Positions 15,955-24,209 of a stretch of 39,982 nucleotides of DNA are shown here, piece after piece. How positions within the stretch are numbered: position 1 is the stretch's first letter; each line of letters opens with the position of its first letter. The notes below the pieces were generated by a model. That model ran no database searches and was not told the DNA's origin. It worked only from the letters and a program-made list of their open reading frames with translations. The stretch comes from Endozoicomonas sp. G2_1 (lineage in GTDB: Bacteria; Pseudomonadota; Gammaproteobacteria; Enterobacterales; Alteromonadaceae), in the NCBI RefSeq assembly GCF_017744155.1, contig NZ_JAGHQT010000025.1, forward strand, positions 1 to 39,982, given 5' to 3'. The position numbers were made by a program, and so were the translations under genes.

Positions 15955-16740
15955 TTAGTGACTATGATTGTCATGAGTAGGTGAAATATTTTGACCTTGG
16001 CTGTTATAGAACCCCAGTGAACCGTGTTCAATAAAACCTTGATTGATCATCTTCGCTAAAAACGGGTCTTGTTCATTATCACCAATATCTGCGTAGTCGG
16101 TCAGTAAATAACTGCGCTTCTCCTTAAAGTAGGCAGTCACTTGCTTCGGGTCTTGTGCAAGTTCGGTAAGCTGCCACGTAATTCGATGATGTTTGTCGGT
16201 TAATTGGTAGTGTTTAACCAAGTGCAATTCAGGTAGCCAAGTCAAGGTAATACTTGTTTCACCAAATTGCTGTTGATAATCATGTTCTTGCTGGCAACCA
16301 CTGCCGCGCTGGGCGATTTGCTGCATATTAGCCAATGCCGTAGGGCTAACAATTTGATATTTGGTCTGCCAACTTTGCTTACCTTTCACTTCATTAGGTT
16401 GGTACTCAATACCACGCTGGTATTTATCAAAATAGCGTTGCAATAACATTCGCTGGTCAGTAATGCGGTTAAACACTTCACTGATCCCTGTTTGAGGATA
16501 CTGATATGCCACCTTGTTATTACTTCGATAAAAAACCACCTGTTTTTTACCCAGTTGTGAATCAGCTTTGCTCACCTTTAGCGATTCAAACTTATTGGCA
16601 CCAGTCACTTGAGTATTGATCACTTGGCTATTAGTCACTTGGAAAGTTACCAACAAGGTTTCAGATTGACAAGAGCTTGAATGCGCCCAGCTACTGAATG
16701 CAACACCAACGCCTGCAAGGGCTATTAATAATTTGTTCAT
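15955..16740 (-). CDS. secreted protein of unknown function
   Basis: 261 residues with a signal peptide (about 1-19, ending SWA-HS). The mature part has two cysteines (in SSCQSE and GSGCQQE) that could form a disulfide. It is rich in Gln, Lys and Tyr, with alternating hydrophobic pattern suggesting beta strands (SITLTWLPELHLVKHYQL, then HRITWQLTEL), and ends in a His-rich HDNHSH that might bind metal. It is convergent with the last island gene (8 bp between stops) and lies downstream of the alkaline phosphatase operon on the same strand, separated by the MITE-like element. I do not recognise the family. Confidence 0.8.
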   Translation of the reverse strand: MNKLLIALAGVGVAFSSWAHSSSCQSETLLVTFQVTNSQVINTQVTGANKFESLKVSKADSQLGKKQVVFYRSNNKVAYQYPQTGISEVFNRITDQRMLLQRYFDKYQRGIEYQPNEVKGKQSWQTKYQIVSPTALANMQQIAQRGSGCQQEHDYQQQFGETSITLTWLPELHLVKHYQLTDKHHRITWQLTELAQDPKQVTAYFKEKRSYLLTDYADIGDNEQDPFLAKMINQGFIEHGSLGFYNSQGQNISPTHDNHSH

Positions 16741-17043
16741 AAGATTTTCTTCGTTTACTAACTAACCTGAGTTCTGGATAATAAATGGCTTTACAATAGC
16801 TATTTTCATCGCTAACAGCGTTAAATTCACTTGCAATAGACAAGCTATTGACGCGTAAATTTTCCTCGTTATCAAAGAAAATCTCTAACTGTAAAGACGC
16901 AAAGTGTTATGTTTGTTTTAAAGTCAATCATTTAACTCATCTCTTAACCAAAACTCAGGTTAACTATAAGTTTAATCGCTCTAGAGGCAAACAACTAAAC
17001 CGTTAATCAGTACAAGGAGCTGACACCAAGCCAGCTCCATATT
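16741..17043. other. non-coding stretch before the secreted unknown gene
   Basis: No convincing gene. It should hold the promoter of the leftward gene at 16740. The one clear structure is a hairpin, GGAGCTG-ACACCAAGC-CAGCTCC (17016-17038), near the MITE-like element. It has no T-tract, so a terminator role is weak. No Pho-box-like TGTCA pair is seen. Confidence 0.5.
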
Positions 17044-17308
17044 TATACCCAAGCCACCTCAAGATGCTTGTTCAGTTGGAATTAAAAGCGATTTAGGCAA
17101 GGCATTGATTGCAAAGAATGGTTATTCCCTTGTTAAAATCAATAACGCCGCATAAATCGCTTTTAAACCAACCCTTCGGGCGCTTCATAGGGACTTACTC
17201 TCATCGTTGCAGCTAATTGAAAGGGAGTAACCATTCCTGCTAGCTGCGCCTTGATATTAAGTCCCTATGACAGCGCTGAATCATGTATCTTGGGGTAGTT
17301 TGGGTATA
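17044..17308. mobile_element. MITE-like palindromic element with two internal hairpins
   Basis: About 265 bp bounded by imperfect terminal inverted repeats of 32-33 bp. The left end reads TATACCCAAGCCACC (from 17044). The right end, on the other strand, reads TATACCCAAACTACC (ending 17308). Inside are two separate foldbacks. Arm 1 (about 17081-17167) pairs TTAAAAGCGATTTA with its complement and ATTGATT with AATCAAT. Arm 2 (about 17185-17270) pairs TCATAGGGACTTA and GCAGCTA with their complements. A CCCTTCGGG hairpin lies between the arms. The two arm loops are complementary: GAATGGTTATTCCCT (17116-17130) against 17222-17237, 14 of 15 pairs. No coding frame. It begins 9 bp after the stop codon of the lipoprotein phosphatase and may also end its mRNA. 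Confidence 0.8.
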
Positions 17309-17317
17309 GCTGCGCTA

Positions 17318-19105
17318 TTAGTTCAACGCAGCTTCAGCTTGACCAACAAGATCACCTGCGTAATTCATAACATGGAAGATTAAGCTTTGCTCTTGGGTAC
17401 CTGTTACTAGATGAGCGCCCGGACCTTGAGCATAAACACCAACATCTTCGCCAGCATGAGTTTCAGAACTCAATGGCACCAGGGCTTCTTGGTGGAAACC
17501 TGGCGTTGTCGTATCAACACTAGCCAAATCTTTGCGACCGGCATCAATTGGGTTGCTATATCCAGCATCAGCATTGGTTTGTGCACCTAAATTCATAAAG
17601 CCACGACCGTTGGTATAACCTAAGGTCGTATAAGGCATGCCGTCATCTGCTAAACTCGGTTCTGTGTCACCAACAGCAACCACTTTACCTAAAATAGGGT
17701 TACCGCGTTTAGGGTAACCAGCAATAGTAAAGACATGGCTGTGATCAGCGGTGACCAAAATTAGCGTTTCTTCAGGGTTAGTTGCATCAACCGCGGCTTG
17801 AATAGCATTGGCAAACTCAATCGCGTCAGTTAGCGCGCCATGAGCGTTGCCGGCGTGATGACCGTGATCAATACGACCAGACTCAACAGTCAGGAAAAAC
17901 CCTTTGTTGTTATTGTCTAAAATATCAATCGCCTTAGTAGTCATTTCAGTCAACGAAGGCTCGCCACCATCGCTGTCATTAGCGCGGTCGGCCTCGTACT
18001 GCATGTGAGAAGAATTAAACAAACCAAACACTTGTTGAGCGGTCGCTGGATTAATTGCGTCAAATTGCGCTTGGTTAACAACGTAGTTACCACTTGGGTA
18101 GTCCGCTTGCCACTCAGCAGTTAAATCGCGGTTATCCGTTCTGCGACCACCTGCTGAACTAGGTAAAAAGTGACGACGACCACCGCCCATCACCACTTCG
18201 ATACCGTCAACGTCTAAGCCAGAAAAACGCGCTTCTAAATTAGCTTCAAAGTTAACCAATTGCGATGCAATATCTTCGCAACCACCTTGGGCGCGCGAAT
18301 CGTCTTCCCAATTACGGTCGGCTGATTTTGCATAAGTTGCAGCTGGCGTTGCATGGGTAATACGTGCTGTCGAGATAACGCCAGTTGCTTTACCAGCAAT
18401 TTCGGCAAGCTCTAATGCACTGACTAATTCATTGCCGGCAACACTTGAGCAATCGCCTCGAACAACCGCTTCACCAACACCAATCACGCCAACATCGGTT
18501 TTAACACCGGAGATCATCGCAGTCATGGTGCCAGCAGAGTCAGGTGTTTGCGCATCAACATTATAGGTTTTTGCAAAGCCAGAAAACGGAAACTTATCAA
18601 AGCTCAATTCGTGTTCTTCACCCAACTTACCTTGCTGTTGACCCGCTAAAATACGGGCCGCGGTAACCGTTGAAATGCCCATACCGTCGCCAACAAATAA
18701 AATAATGTTCTTCGCTTTACCTTTGGTATTGCTGACTGCATCTGTATTTTCTTGTGCCTTAGCAACTTGGCGTCGAGCACTGGTAAACCATTCATTGTTA
18801 ACTGTAGCCGCAATATCCGTATTGGCTAACGAGGTTAAGGTTGGTGCACAAACAAATTCAGTTGCGTTAATTTCATCGGCATCTAAAACTGTATTGCGGT
18901 TGCTATCAGTACCGCTATCAACGCGAACACCACCATTGCGACAAATGGCATCGCCAGCTGACAAGGCTGTTTGATTGATTAAACTGTCGAAACCATTTGC
19001 GCCATTGGCTCCATTAGCGCCGTTAATGCCATTGCGACCGTCGTCACCTTCACAACCAGCCAGTGCGATTAAGACAGATAAAGATAAATATTTTAAAGCT
19101 TTCAT
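17318..19105 (-). CDS. alkaline phosphatase, lipoprotein with Gly-rich triplets and Ca-loop-like N-terminal module
   Basis: 595 residues. The lipobox LIALAGC puts the lipidated Cys at 18, followed by Glu, so outer-membrane retention is expected. Residues 23-38 are collagen-like triplets (GRN GIN GAN GAN GAN G). Residues 50-86 form a small Cys-pair module with an EF-hand-like loop DSNRNTVLDADE (67-78). The phosphatase domain (about 130-595) is PhoA-type: metal Asp140 in FVGDGMG, nucleophile Ser190 in TPDSAGTM, HATPAATYAK, RIDHGHHAG, TADHSHVF and the C-terminal ETHAGED. It follows its paralogue by 25 bp and shares nearly all of the catalytic domain with it. It should release phosphate from organic phosphoesters, transcribed from the Pho-box promoter at 20.8 kb. 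Confidence 0.95.
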   Translation of the reverse strand: MKALKYLSLSVLIALAGCEGDDGRNGINGANGANGANGFDSLINQTALSAGDAICRNGGVRVDSGTDSNRNTVLDADEINATEFVCAPTLTSLANTDIAATVNNEWFTSARRQVAKAQENTDAVSNTKGKAKNIILFVGDGMGISTVTAARILAGQQQGKLGEEHELSFDKFPFSGFAKTYNVDAQTPDSAGTMTAMISGVKTDVGVIGVGEAVVRGDCSSVAGNELVSALELAEIAGKATGVISTARITHATPAATYAKSADRNWEDDSRAQGGCEDIASQLVNFEANLEARFSGLDVDGIEVVMGGGRRHFLPSSAGGRRTDNRDLTAEWQADYPSGNYVVNQAQFDAINPATAQQVFGLFNSSHMQYEADRANDSDGGEPSLTEMTTKAIDILDNNNKGFFLTVESGRIDHGHHAGNAHGALTDAIEFANAIQAAVDATNPEETLILVTADHSHVFTIAGYPKRGNPILGKVVAVGDTEPSLADDGMPYTTLGYTNGRGFMNLGAQTNADAGYSNPIDAGRKDLASVDTTTPGFHQEALVPLSSETHAGEDVGVYAQGPGAHLVTGTQEQSLIFHVMNYAGDLVGQAEAALN

Positions 19106-19130
19106 TTGAATATTCCTGTAAATAACCGAC

Positions 19131-20669
19131 TTATCTAGCCGTTAATCCGAGAGATTGATCTATGATGTGGAAGATTACGCTTTGCTCAACCACGCCCTGT
19201 GCTAGATGAGCACCGGGACCAAAAGCATGTAATGAAATATCTTCACCGGCGTGCGTTTCTGAACTGGTTGGAATCAAGGCTTCTTGATGGAAACCCGGGG
19301 TTGTTGGATCAACACTGGTTAAATCTTGGCGACCAGCATTAATTGGGTTGCTATATGAAGCATCGGCATTAGTTTCAACGCCTAAATCCATGAAACCGCG
19401 ACCATTGGTGTAGCCAAGTGTTGTGTATGGCATACCGTCAGCAGCAGTGCTTGGCGTCGTTTGACCAACAGCAACCACTTTGCCCAAAATTGGGTTACCG
19501 CGTTTTGGATAGCCAGCAATAGTAAACACGTGACTGTGGTCAGCGGTGACCAAAATTAGCGTTTCTTCTGGGTCAGTAGCATCAACTGCCGCTTGCACCG
19601 CATTGGCAAATTCAATGGCATCAGTTAATGCACCATGAGCGCTGCCGGCGTGATGACCGTGGTCAATGCGACCTGACTCAACCGTTAAGAAAAAACCCTT
19701 GTCGTTGTTATCAAGAATATCTATCGCTTTAGCGGTCATTTCACTGAGTGAAGGCTCACCACCATCACTGTCATTAGCGCGATCGGCTTCGTACTGCATA
19801 TGCGACGAGTTAAACAAACCAAATACTTGCTTAGCACTCGCTGTATCAAGGGCATCGAATTGTGCTTGATTAACAACATAGTTGCCGTCTGGGTAAGTTG
19901 CTTGCCATTCAGAAGTCAAATTGCGTGCATCTGCACGACGACCGCCATCAGCTTTTGGTAAAAAGTGACGGCGACCACCGCCCATTACCACTTCAATACC
20001 GTCGACATCAACACCGACAAAACGCGCTTCTAAGTTCTTCTCAAAGTTAACTAACTGAGACGCGATATCTTCACAGCCACCCTGAGCGCGAGAATCATCT
20101 TCCCAGTTGCGATCGGCCGATTTCGCATAGGTCGCGGCAGGTGTCGCATGAGTAATGCGGGCTGTTGAAATAACTCCTGTTGATAGGCCTCTAATTTCCG
20201 CAAGTTCTAGCGCTGTAACTAATTCATTACCGGCAACAGTTGAACAATCACCACGCTCAATGTCTTCATCAACACCAATAACACCAACGTCGGTTTTAAC
20301 ACCTGAGATCATCGCAGTCATGGTGCCTGCCGAATCAGGTGTTTGGGCATTAACATTGTAGGTTTTTATTTGAGCAGAATACGGAAAACGCTCGAAACTC
20401 AAGTAGCCCTCTTCGCCCGAATTGCCCGCTTGCTGACCCGCTAAGATACGTGCGGCGGTCAAGGTTGAAATCCCCATACCATCGCCGACAAATAAAATGA
20501 CGTTCTTTGCTTTTGTTTTGACCGTTGCTTTGGTTTTGCTATCAACAATTGCTTGACCGTCAGTGTACCACTGACTTGAAGACTGAACGGTTGGTAAAAC
20601 CGCTGCGTGAATACTCGCCGTTGCTAAACATGCAGCAAGCGCAGAAAGTGAAAACCACTTAGAGTCCAT
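19131..20669 (-). CDS. alkaline phosphatase, periplasmic
   Basis: 512 residues. A Sec signal peptide (about 1-22, ending SIHA-AV) leads directly into the phosphatase domain. Catalytic pieces: Asp63 in FVGDGMG, nucleophile Ser113 in TPDSAGTM, HATPAATYAK, the metal ligands in RIDHGHHAG and TADHSHVF, and SSETHAGED near the end. It lacks the lipobox, triplets and Ca-loop-like module of its downstream paralogue, but the catalytic domains are close enough to share long identical blocks, so this is a recent tandem duplication or gene conversion. It is the first gene of the two-gene unit, directly behind the Pho boxes, and should be induced by phosphate starvation through PhoB. Confidence 0.96.
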   Translation of the reverse strand: MDSKWFSLSALAACLATASIHAAVLPTVQSSSQWYTDGQAIVDSKTKATVKTKAKNVILFVGDGMGISTLTAARILAGQQAGNSGEEGYLSFERFPYSAQIKTYNVNAQTPDSAGTMTAMISGVKTDVGVIGVDEDIERGDCSTVAGNELVTALELAEIRGLSTGVISTARITHATPAATYAKSADRNWEDDSRAQGGCEDIASQLVNFEKNLEARFVGVDVDGIEVVMGGGRRHFLPKADGGRRADARNLTSEWQATYPDGNYVVNQAQFDALDTASAKQVFGLFNSSHMQYEADRANDSDGGEPSLSEMTAKAIDILDNNDKGFFLTVESGRIDHGHHAGSAHGALTDAIEFANAVQAAVDATDPEETLILVTADHSHVFTIAGYPKRGNPILGKVVAVGQTTPSTAADGMPYTTLGYTNGRGFMDLGVETNADASYSNPINAGRQDLTSVDPTTPGFHQEALIPTSSETHAGEDISLHAFGPGAHLAQGVVEQSVIFHIIDQSLGLTAR

Positions 20670-20783
20670 AACTCATTCCTCTGAGGTGTAAATTAGTTGC
20701 GTTAAGGTTTAAATCTACGTCGGACAAGGTGCCCAAATTTAAAAGCAACGAGATACTAGGAATGAAAGGTGACAGTTAAGTGT

Positions 20784-20830
20784 ATGATAAATTAAGAATA
20801 AATGACCACAAGGTGACAACTCTGTGACAA
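20784..20830 (-). promoter_or_regulatory. triple Pho-box promoter for the alkaline phosphatase pair
   Basis: On the minus strand, TTGTCAC (20824-20830), 4 bases, TTGTCAC (20813-20819), 4 bases, TGGTCAT (20802-20808). The E. coli Pho box is two CTGTCAT-like 7-mers spaced by 4, so spacing and sequence match. A -10-like TATCAT lies at 20784-20789, 12 bp beyond the last repeat, as expected when PhoB replaces the -35 contact. The phosphatase ATG follows about 115 bp later. Confidence 0.8.
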
Positions 20831-20876
20831 AAAAATGATCACCTTGTGATGTTAAAACACCTTGAAAAATCAGTCG

Positions 20877-21341
20877 CTAACAAGGGTATAAAGCAGTGAT
20901 AGTCTTGTATACCTGACGATAAACATCACTTTCAAGCGACTGTTTGAAGACGATATCGTCAACTACTTGTTGTGATAACATCTCATTGTTTTTACCTTCG
21001 GGTAAACAAACTTTTGATTTAAAATTTATCGCATCTTGTTGACTATCGCGTATCGTCCACACTCGGGTCTGAAAAACTCGTTTGGCGTAAGCCGATCTAT
21101 TATCAGCTATTTCACTACTATTTGTATTTTCAGCCATCACAGTTTTAGTGGTTAGAATACCTTTCGCCACCGCCGTTAAATAACGATAACACTGCTGACC
21201 GATAGGTTGACCAACAACACAGCTAGATTGAGTTACTTTACCAGCAGCCGCGTTGGCATAGCTGGCTTGACTCCATACGAGACCAAAAAGCAATACAAAT
21301 AAGCTTATCAACGCCAGAGGGAAATAAGTGAGTTTACGCAT
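20877..21341 (-). CDS. small secreted Rap1a/Tai-like protein
   Basis: 154 residues. A signal peptide or anchor (about 1-30) precedes a mature domain with four cysteines (41, 51, 112, 154). The pattern QQCYRYLTAVAKG ... KVCLPEG ... LSQQVVDDIVFKQSLE ... ITALYPC, with Cys as last residue, resembles the Rap1a/Tai fold: a Cys-x2-Tyr helix, a CxPxG turn before a Q-rich helix, and a terminal Ala/Tyr-Pro-Cys. That fold is best known as type VI secretion immunity proteins, but many members stand alone with unknown role. It begins 12 bp after the nhaA stop, so it is probably co-transcribed with nhaA. No secretion genes are nearby. Confidence 0.65.
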   Translation of the reverse strand: MRKLTYFPLALISLFVLLFGLVWSQASYANAAAGKVTQSSCVVGQPIGQQCYRYLTAVAKGILTTKTVMAENTNSSEIADNRSAYAKRVFQTRVWTIRDSQQDAINFKSKVCLPEGKNNEMLSQQVVDDIVFKQSLESDVYRQVYKTITALYPC

Positions 21342-21353
21342 GAGACACCTCCG

Positions 21354-22526
21354 CTACTTTTTTCTACTTGTGCTTCGAGCGATCAACCAGCCACCAATAA
21401 CGGCTGATAAGACTGACCCAGCAAGCACGCCAAATTTAACACTGTTTAAGTATTCGCTACCTTGGTGTTCAAAGGCCAAGGTGCCAATAAACAAACTCAT
21501 GGTGAAACCAATACCACAAAGCATAGAAACGCCGTATAGCTGGAGCCAAGTAGCCCCTTGCGGCAGTTTGGCAAAGCCCATTTTGATGGTTAACCAGCAC
21601 GCGCCGAAAATACCAATTTGTTTACCGATAAATAAACCGGCGACAATACCGAGCACAACTGGATTAAACATGTCTTCGGTTGTCGTGCCGACAAAGGTTA
21701 CGCCAGCATTGGCAAAAGCAAATATGGGTAAAATCGCGAATGCAACCCAAGGATGCAATTTGTGCTCTAAATTAGCCAGCATTGGGTGACCATCTTCATT
21801 TTTAACTTTCAGAGGAATAAACCAAGCAACGGCAAAGCCAGCTAATGTCGCGTGAACGCCTGATTTAAGCACGGCAGCCCATACAACAATACCAACCAAG
21901 ATATATGCGGCTTGATGCCTAATTTGATAGCGATTTAGTGCAAATAACACCACTAAGCCACCCAGTGCAATTGATAGTGAAGTCGTCGAAAGCTCAGCGG
22001 AATAAAACAAGGCGATAATAACAATCGCACCAATGTCGTCAAAAATAGCGACCGACAACAAAAACAGTTTGAGGGTTATCGGCAAGGTTCGGCCAAACAA
22101 ACTAAAAATACCCAAGGCAAAGGCGATATCTGTGGCGGAAGGAATAGCCCAGCCGGTCACTGCAACCGGGTTATCTCGGTTAAACCACCAATAAATAAGT
22201 GCAGGTACAGCAATACCAGCAATAGCTGAGATGCCAGGTAACGTAATTTTTTCTACTGAATTAAGGTGACCGTCGAGTATTTCGCGCTTGATTTCTAAGC
22301 CAACCATAAAGAAAAACAAGGCCATAAGACCATCGTTAATCCACAATAAAAGTGGTTTGGCGATTTCAAAACTGCCAAATTGAACAACTACAGGTAGATT
22401 TAGTACGCCTTGGTAAAAACCATTGAGTGGAGTGTTCGCTAACAGCAAGGCAAAGCAGGCAGCGATGACCAACAAGATACCACCGGCGGCATCGTGTTGT
22501 ACCATTTGGCGAAACGCTTTAGTCAT
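21354..22526 (-). CDS. nhaA: Na+/H+ antiporter NhaA
   Basis: 390 residues (388 in E. coli). It is an inner-membrane antiporter exchanging two protons for one sodium ion at alkaline pH. The ion-binding Asp163-Asp164 pair in FDDIGAIVII and Asp133 in SATDIAFALG fall at exactly the E. coli numbers. The N-terminus QHDAAGGILLV and MVGLEIKREILDG are typical. A divergent nhaR-like regulator starts 118 bp away, which implies sodium-responsive control from the shared intergenic region. Confidence 0.98.
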   Translation of the reverse strand: MTKAFRQMVQHDAAGGILLVIAACFALLLANTPLNGFYQGVLNLPVVVQFGSFEIAKPLLLWINDGLMALFFFMVGLEIKREILDGHLNSVEKITLPGISAIAGIAVPALIYWWFNRDNPVAVTGWAIPSATDIAFALGIFSLFGRTLPITLKLFLLSVAIFDDIGAIVIIALFYSAELSTTSLSIALGGLVVLFALNRYQIRHQAAYILVGIVVWAAVLKSGVHATLAGFAVAWFIPLKVKNEDGHPMLANLEHKLHPWVAFAILPIFAFANAGVTFVGTTTEDMFNPVVLGIVAGLFIGKQIGIFGACWLTIKMGFAKLPQGATWLQLYGVSMLCGIGFTMSLFIGTLAFEHQGSEYLNSVKFGVLAGSVLSAVIGGWLIARSTSRKK

Positions 22527-22644
22527 AGATCACCCGCTGGTTAATAAACAGACATTCTTTAAGGTATAGGTCATATACATTAACTGTAAAAGTCGAATAT
22601 ACTTATTAAATACCTCGAAAAAAATTGATAGCTAGGTAAACCAA

Positions 22645-23538
22645 ATGCTGCAGCTAAATTATCATCACTTGTACTACTTCTACACCACCGCAAAAGAAGG
22701 CAGTATTCGCCGAGCTGCAGAAAAGCTTCATTTAACTCCTCAAACCATCAGCGGTCAGATCAGCGCCTTTGAAAACTATCTAGGTGAGCCACTATTTGAA
22801 CGACAGGGTAAGCGCTTAGTATTAAATAACCGAGGTAAACTCGCCTACCAATACGCCGATGATATTTTCGCCTTAGGCAATGAGTTGGTTCAGGCATTAA
22901 ATGATAAAAACAGTCAAAAAACACAATCCTTTACCATTGGCGTCACCGATGTCGTGCCAAAAGTATTTGCCTTTGACTTAGTTCAGCCCGTGATGAAAGC
23001 AATCGGTTCAACGCGGCTTATTTATAAAGAAGGTGATTTAGCAACCCTGCTCAGCGAACTGGCAATCAATAAAATAGACCTGATTCTGTCAGATGTGCCC
23101 TTGCCAAATGGCTCCAATGTTAAGGCATTTAATCACTTTCTCGGTGAGTCGGGCACTAGCTTTTTTGCAATACCGTCACTTGCTCAGCAACTGGCAGCAG
23201 ATTTTCCTCACTGTTTAGACGGACAACCACTGTTAATACCCAGTGATCACGCAACAATTAAGGCGGGATTATTAGCTTGGTTTGAGCAATTGGCGATTCA
23301 GCCACAGATTATTGCTGAATTTGACGACAGTGCACTAATGAAACTATTTGGCCAAGAGGGTTTTGGTGTGTTTTGTGCGCCAACCAGCATTCAAAGCCAC
23401 ATTTGCAGTCAATATAAAGTTGATTTGATTGGTAGCACTAATTCGGTGAGTGAGCGTTTTTACGCTATCTCTCCCGAGCGCAAAATTAAGCACGAATTAG
23501 CGCTCGAGATTATTAAGTCGGCTGGCGACTTAATTTAG
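22645..23538 (+). CDS. nhaR: LysR-type regulator NhaR
   Basis: 297 residues, the length of E. coli NhaR (301). The N-terminus LNYHHLYYFYTTAKEGSI RRAAEKLHLTPQTISGQI is the NhaR-type winged helix, with the recognition helix in TPQTISGQISAFE. The effector domain (about 90-297) includes LILSDVPLPNGSNVKAFNH and an internal EGFGVFCAP that NhaR proteins share. It activates nhaA in response to Na+, and lies divergent from nhaA. It is convergent with the YjbR gene. Confidence 0.95.
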   Translation: MLQLNYHHLYYFYTTAKEGSIRRAAEKLHLTPQTISGQISAFENYLGEPLFERQGKRLVLNNRGKLAYQYADDIFALGNELVQALNDKNSQKTQSFTIGVTDVVPKVFAFDLVQPVMKAIGSTRLIYKEGDLATLLSELAINKIDLILSDVPLPNGSNVKAFNHFLGESGTSFFAIPSLAQQLAADFPHCLDGQPLLIPSDHATIKAGLLAWFEQLAIQPQIIAEFDDSALMKLFGQEGFGVFCAPTSIQSHICSQYKVDLIGSTNSVSERFYAISPERKIKHELALEIIKSAGDLI

Positions 23539-23558
23539 CTATCTGTAACTTTTAGATT

Positions 23559-23942
23559 TTACAGTTTTGCCAAAATTGAGGCTTGGTCGCGCTCTGGCAT
23601 GTTGTCGACAACTAACTTAAACGAGTTGTCCATCATGCGCTTAATTTCGTCTTCAGGAACCGAGCCGTCAAGTACCACTGTGTTCCACAACTTTTTGTTC
23701 ATGTGGTAACCAGGCAAAATAGCAGAATAAGTTTCTCTGAGCTCAATAGCTTCATCAGGATCGCATTTTAGATTTAACCACCAGTGCGGTTCACCTTGGT
23801 TGTCACCCTGCTCTTTACCGACAGATAATGTAGCGAACATTTTATGCTTAACTTTAAAGACCATAGACTCATCGCCTTGAGGCTGCATTAAAACGGCTTC
23901 TGGTTTAGCTAATAAATATTGCTGCACTAGATTATGGTTCAT
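23559..23942 (-). CDS. MmcQ/YjbR-family protein
   Basis: 127 residues, family size. It shows the MmcQ/YjbR order: an N-terminal PEAVLMQPQGDESMVFKVKHKMFATL, then WWLNLKCDPDEAIELRE, then PGYHMNKKLWNTVVLDGSVPEDEIKRMMDNSFKLV, a double-wing fold with some similarity to DNA-binding domains of secreted effectors. Biological role is unproven. Single-gene unit convergent with nhaR. Confidence 0.93.
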   Translation of the reverse strand: MNHNLVQQYLLAKPEAVLMQPQGDESMVFKVKHKMFATLSVGKEQGDNQGEPHWWLNLKCDPDEAIELRETYSAILPGYHMNKKLWNTVVLDGSVPEDEIKRMMDNSFKLVVDNMPERDQASILAKL

Positions 23943-24209
23943 TACTATTACCTTGATTTATTCTACTGATTTACGAGCATACCAAACTGTTAATTGATTG
24001 ATCTCAACACTCAATGCGCAGATGGCATAACACAGATACGATATTACTAATTAGTTTATCAATTACTCAAACAATATTCTTCCCTTAAACCCGTTTTAAT
24101 GACAATTTTTCATGTTTAATAACATTATGTTAAATAAATCGCGGGATAAAGGATGACAATTGCAGTAACAATGGCACAATAAACTCAGTACCTGCGACCA
24201 GGAATATCA

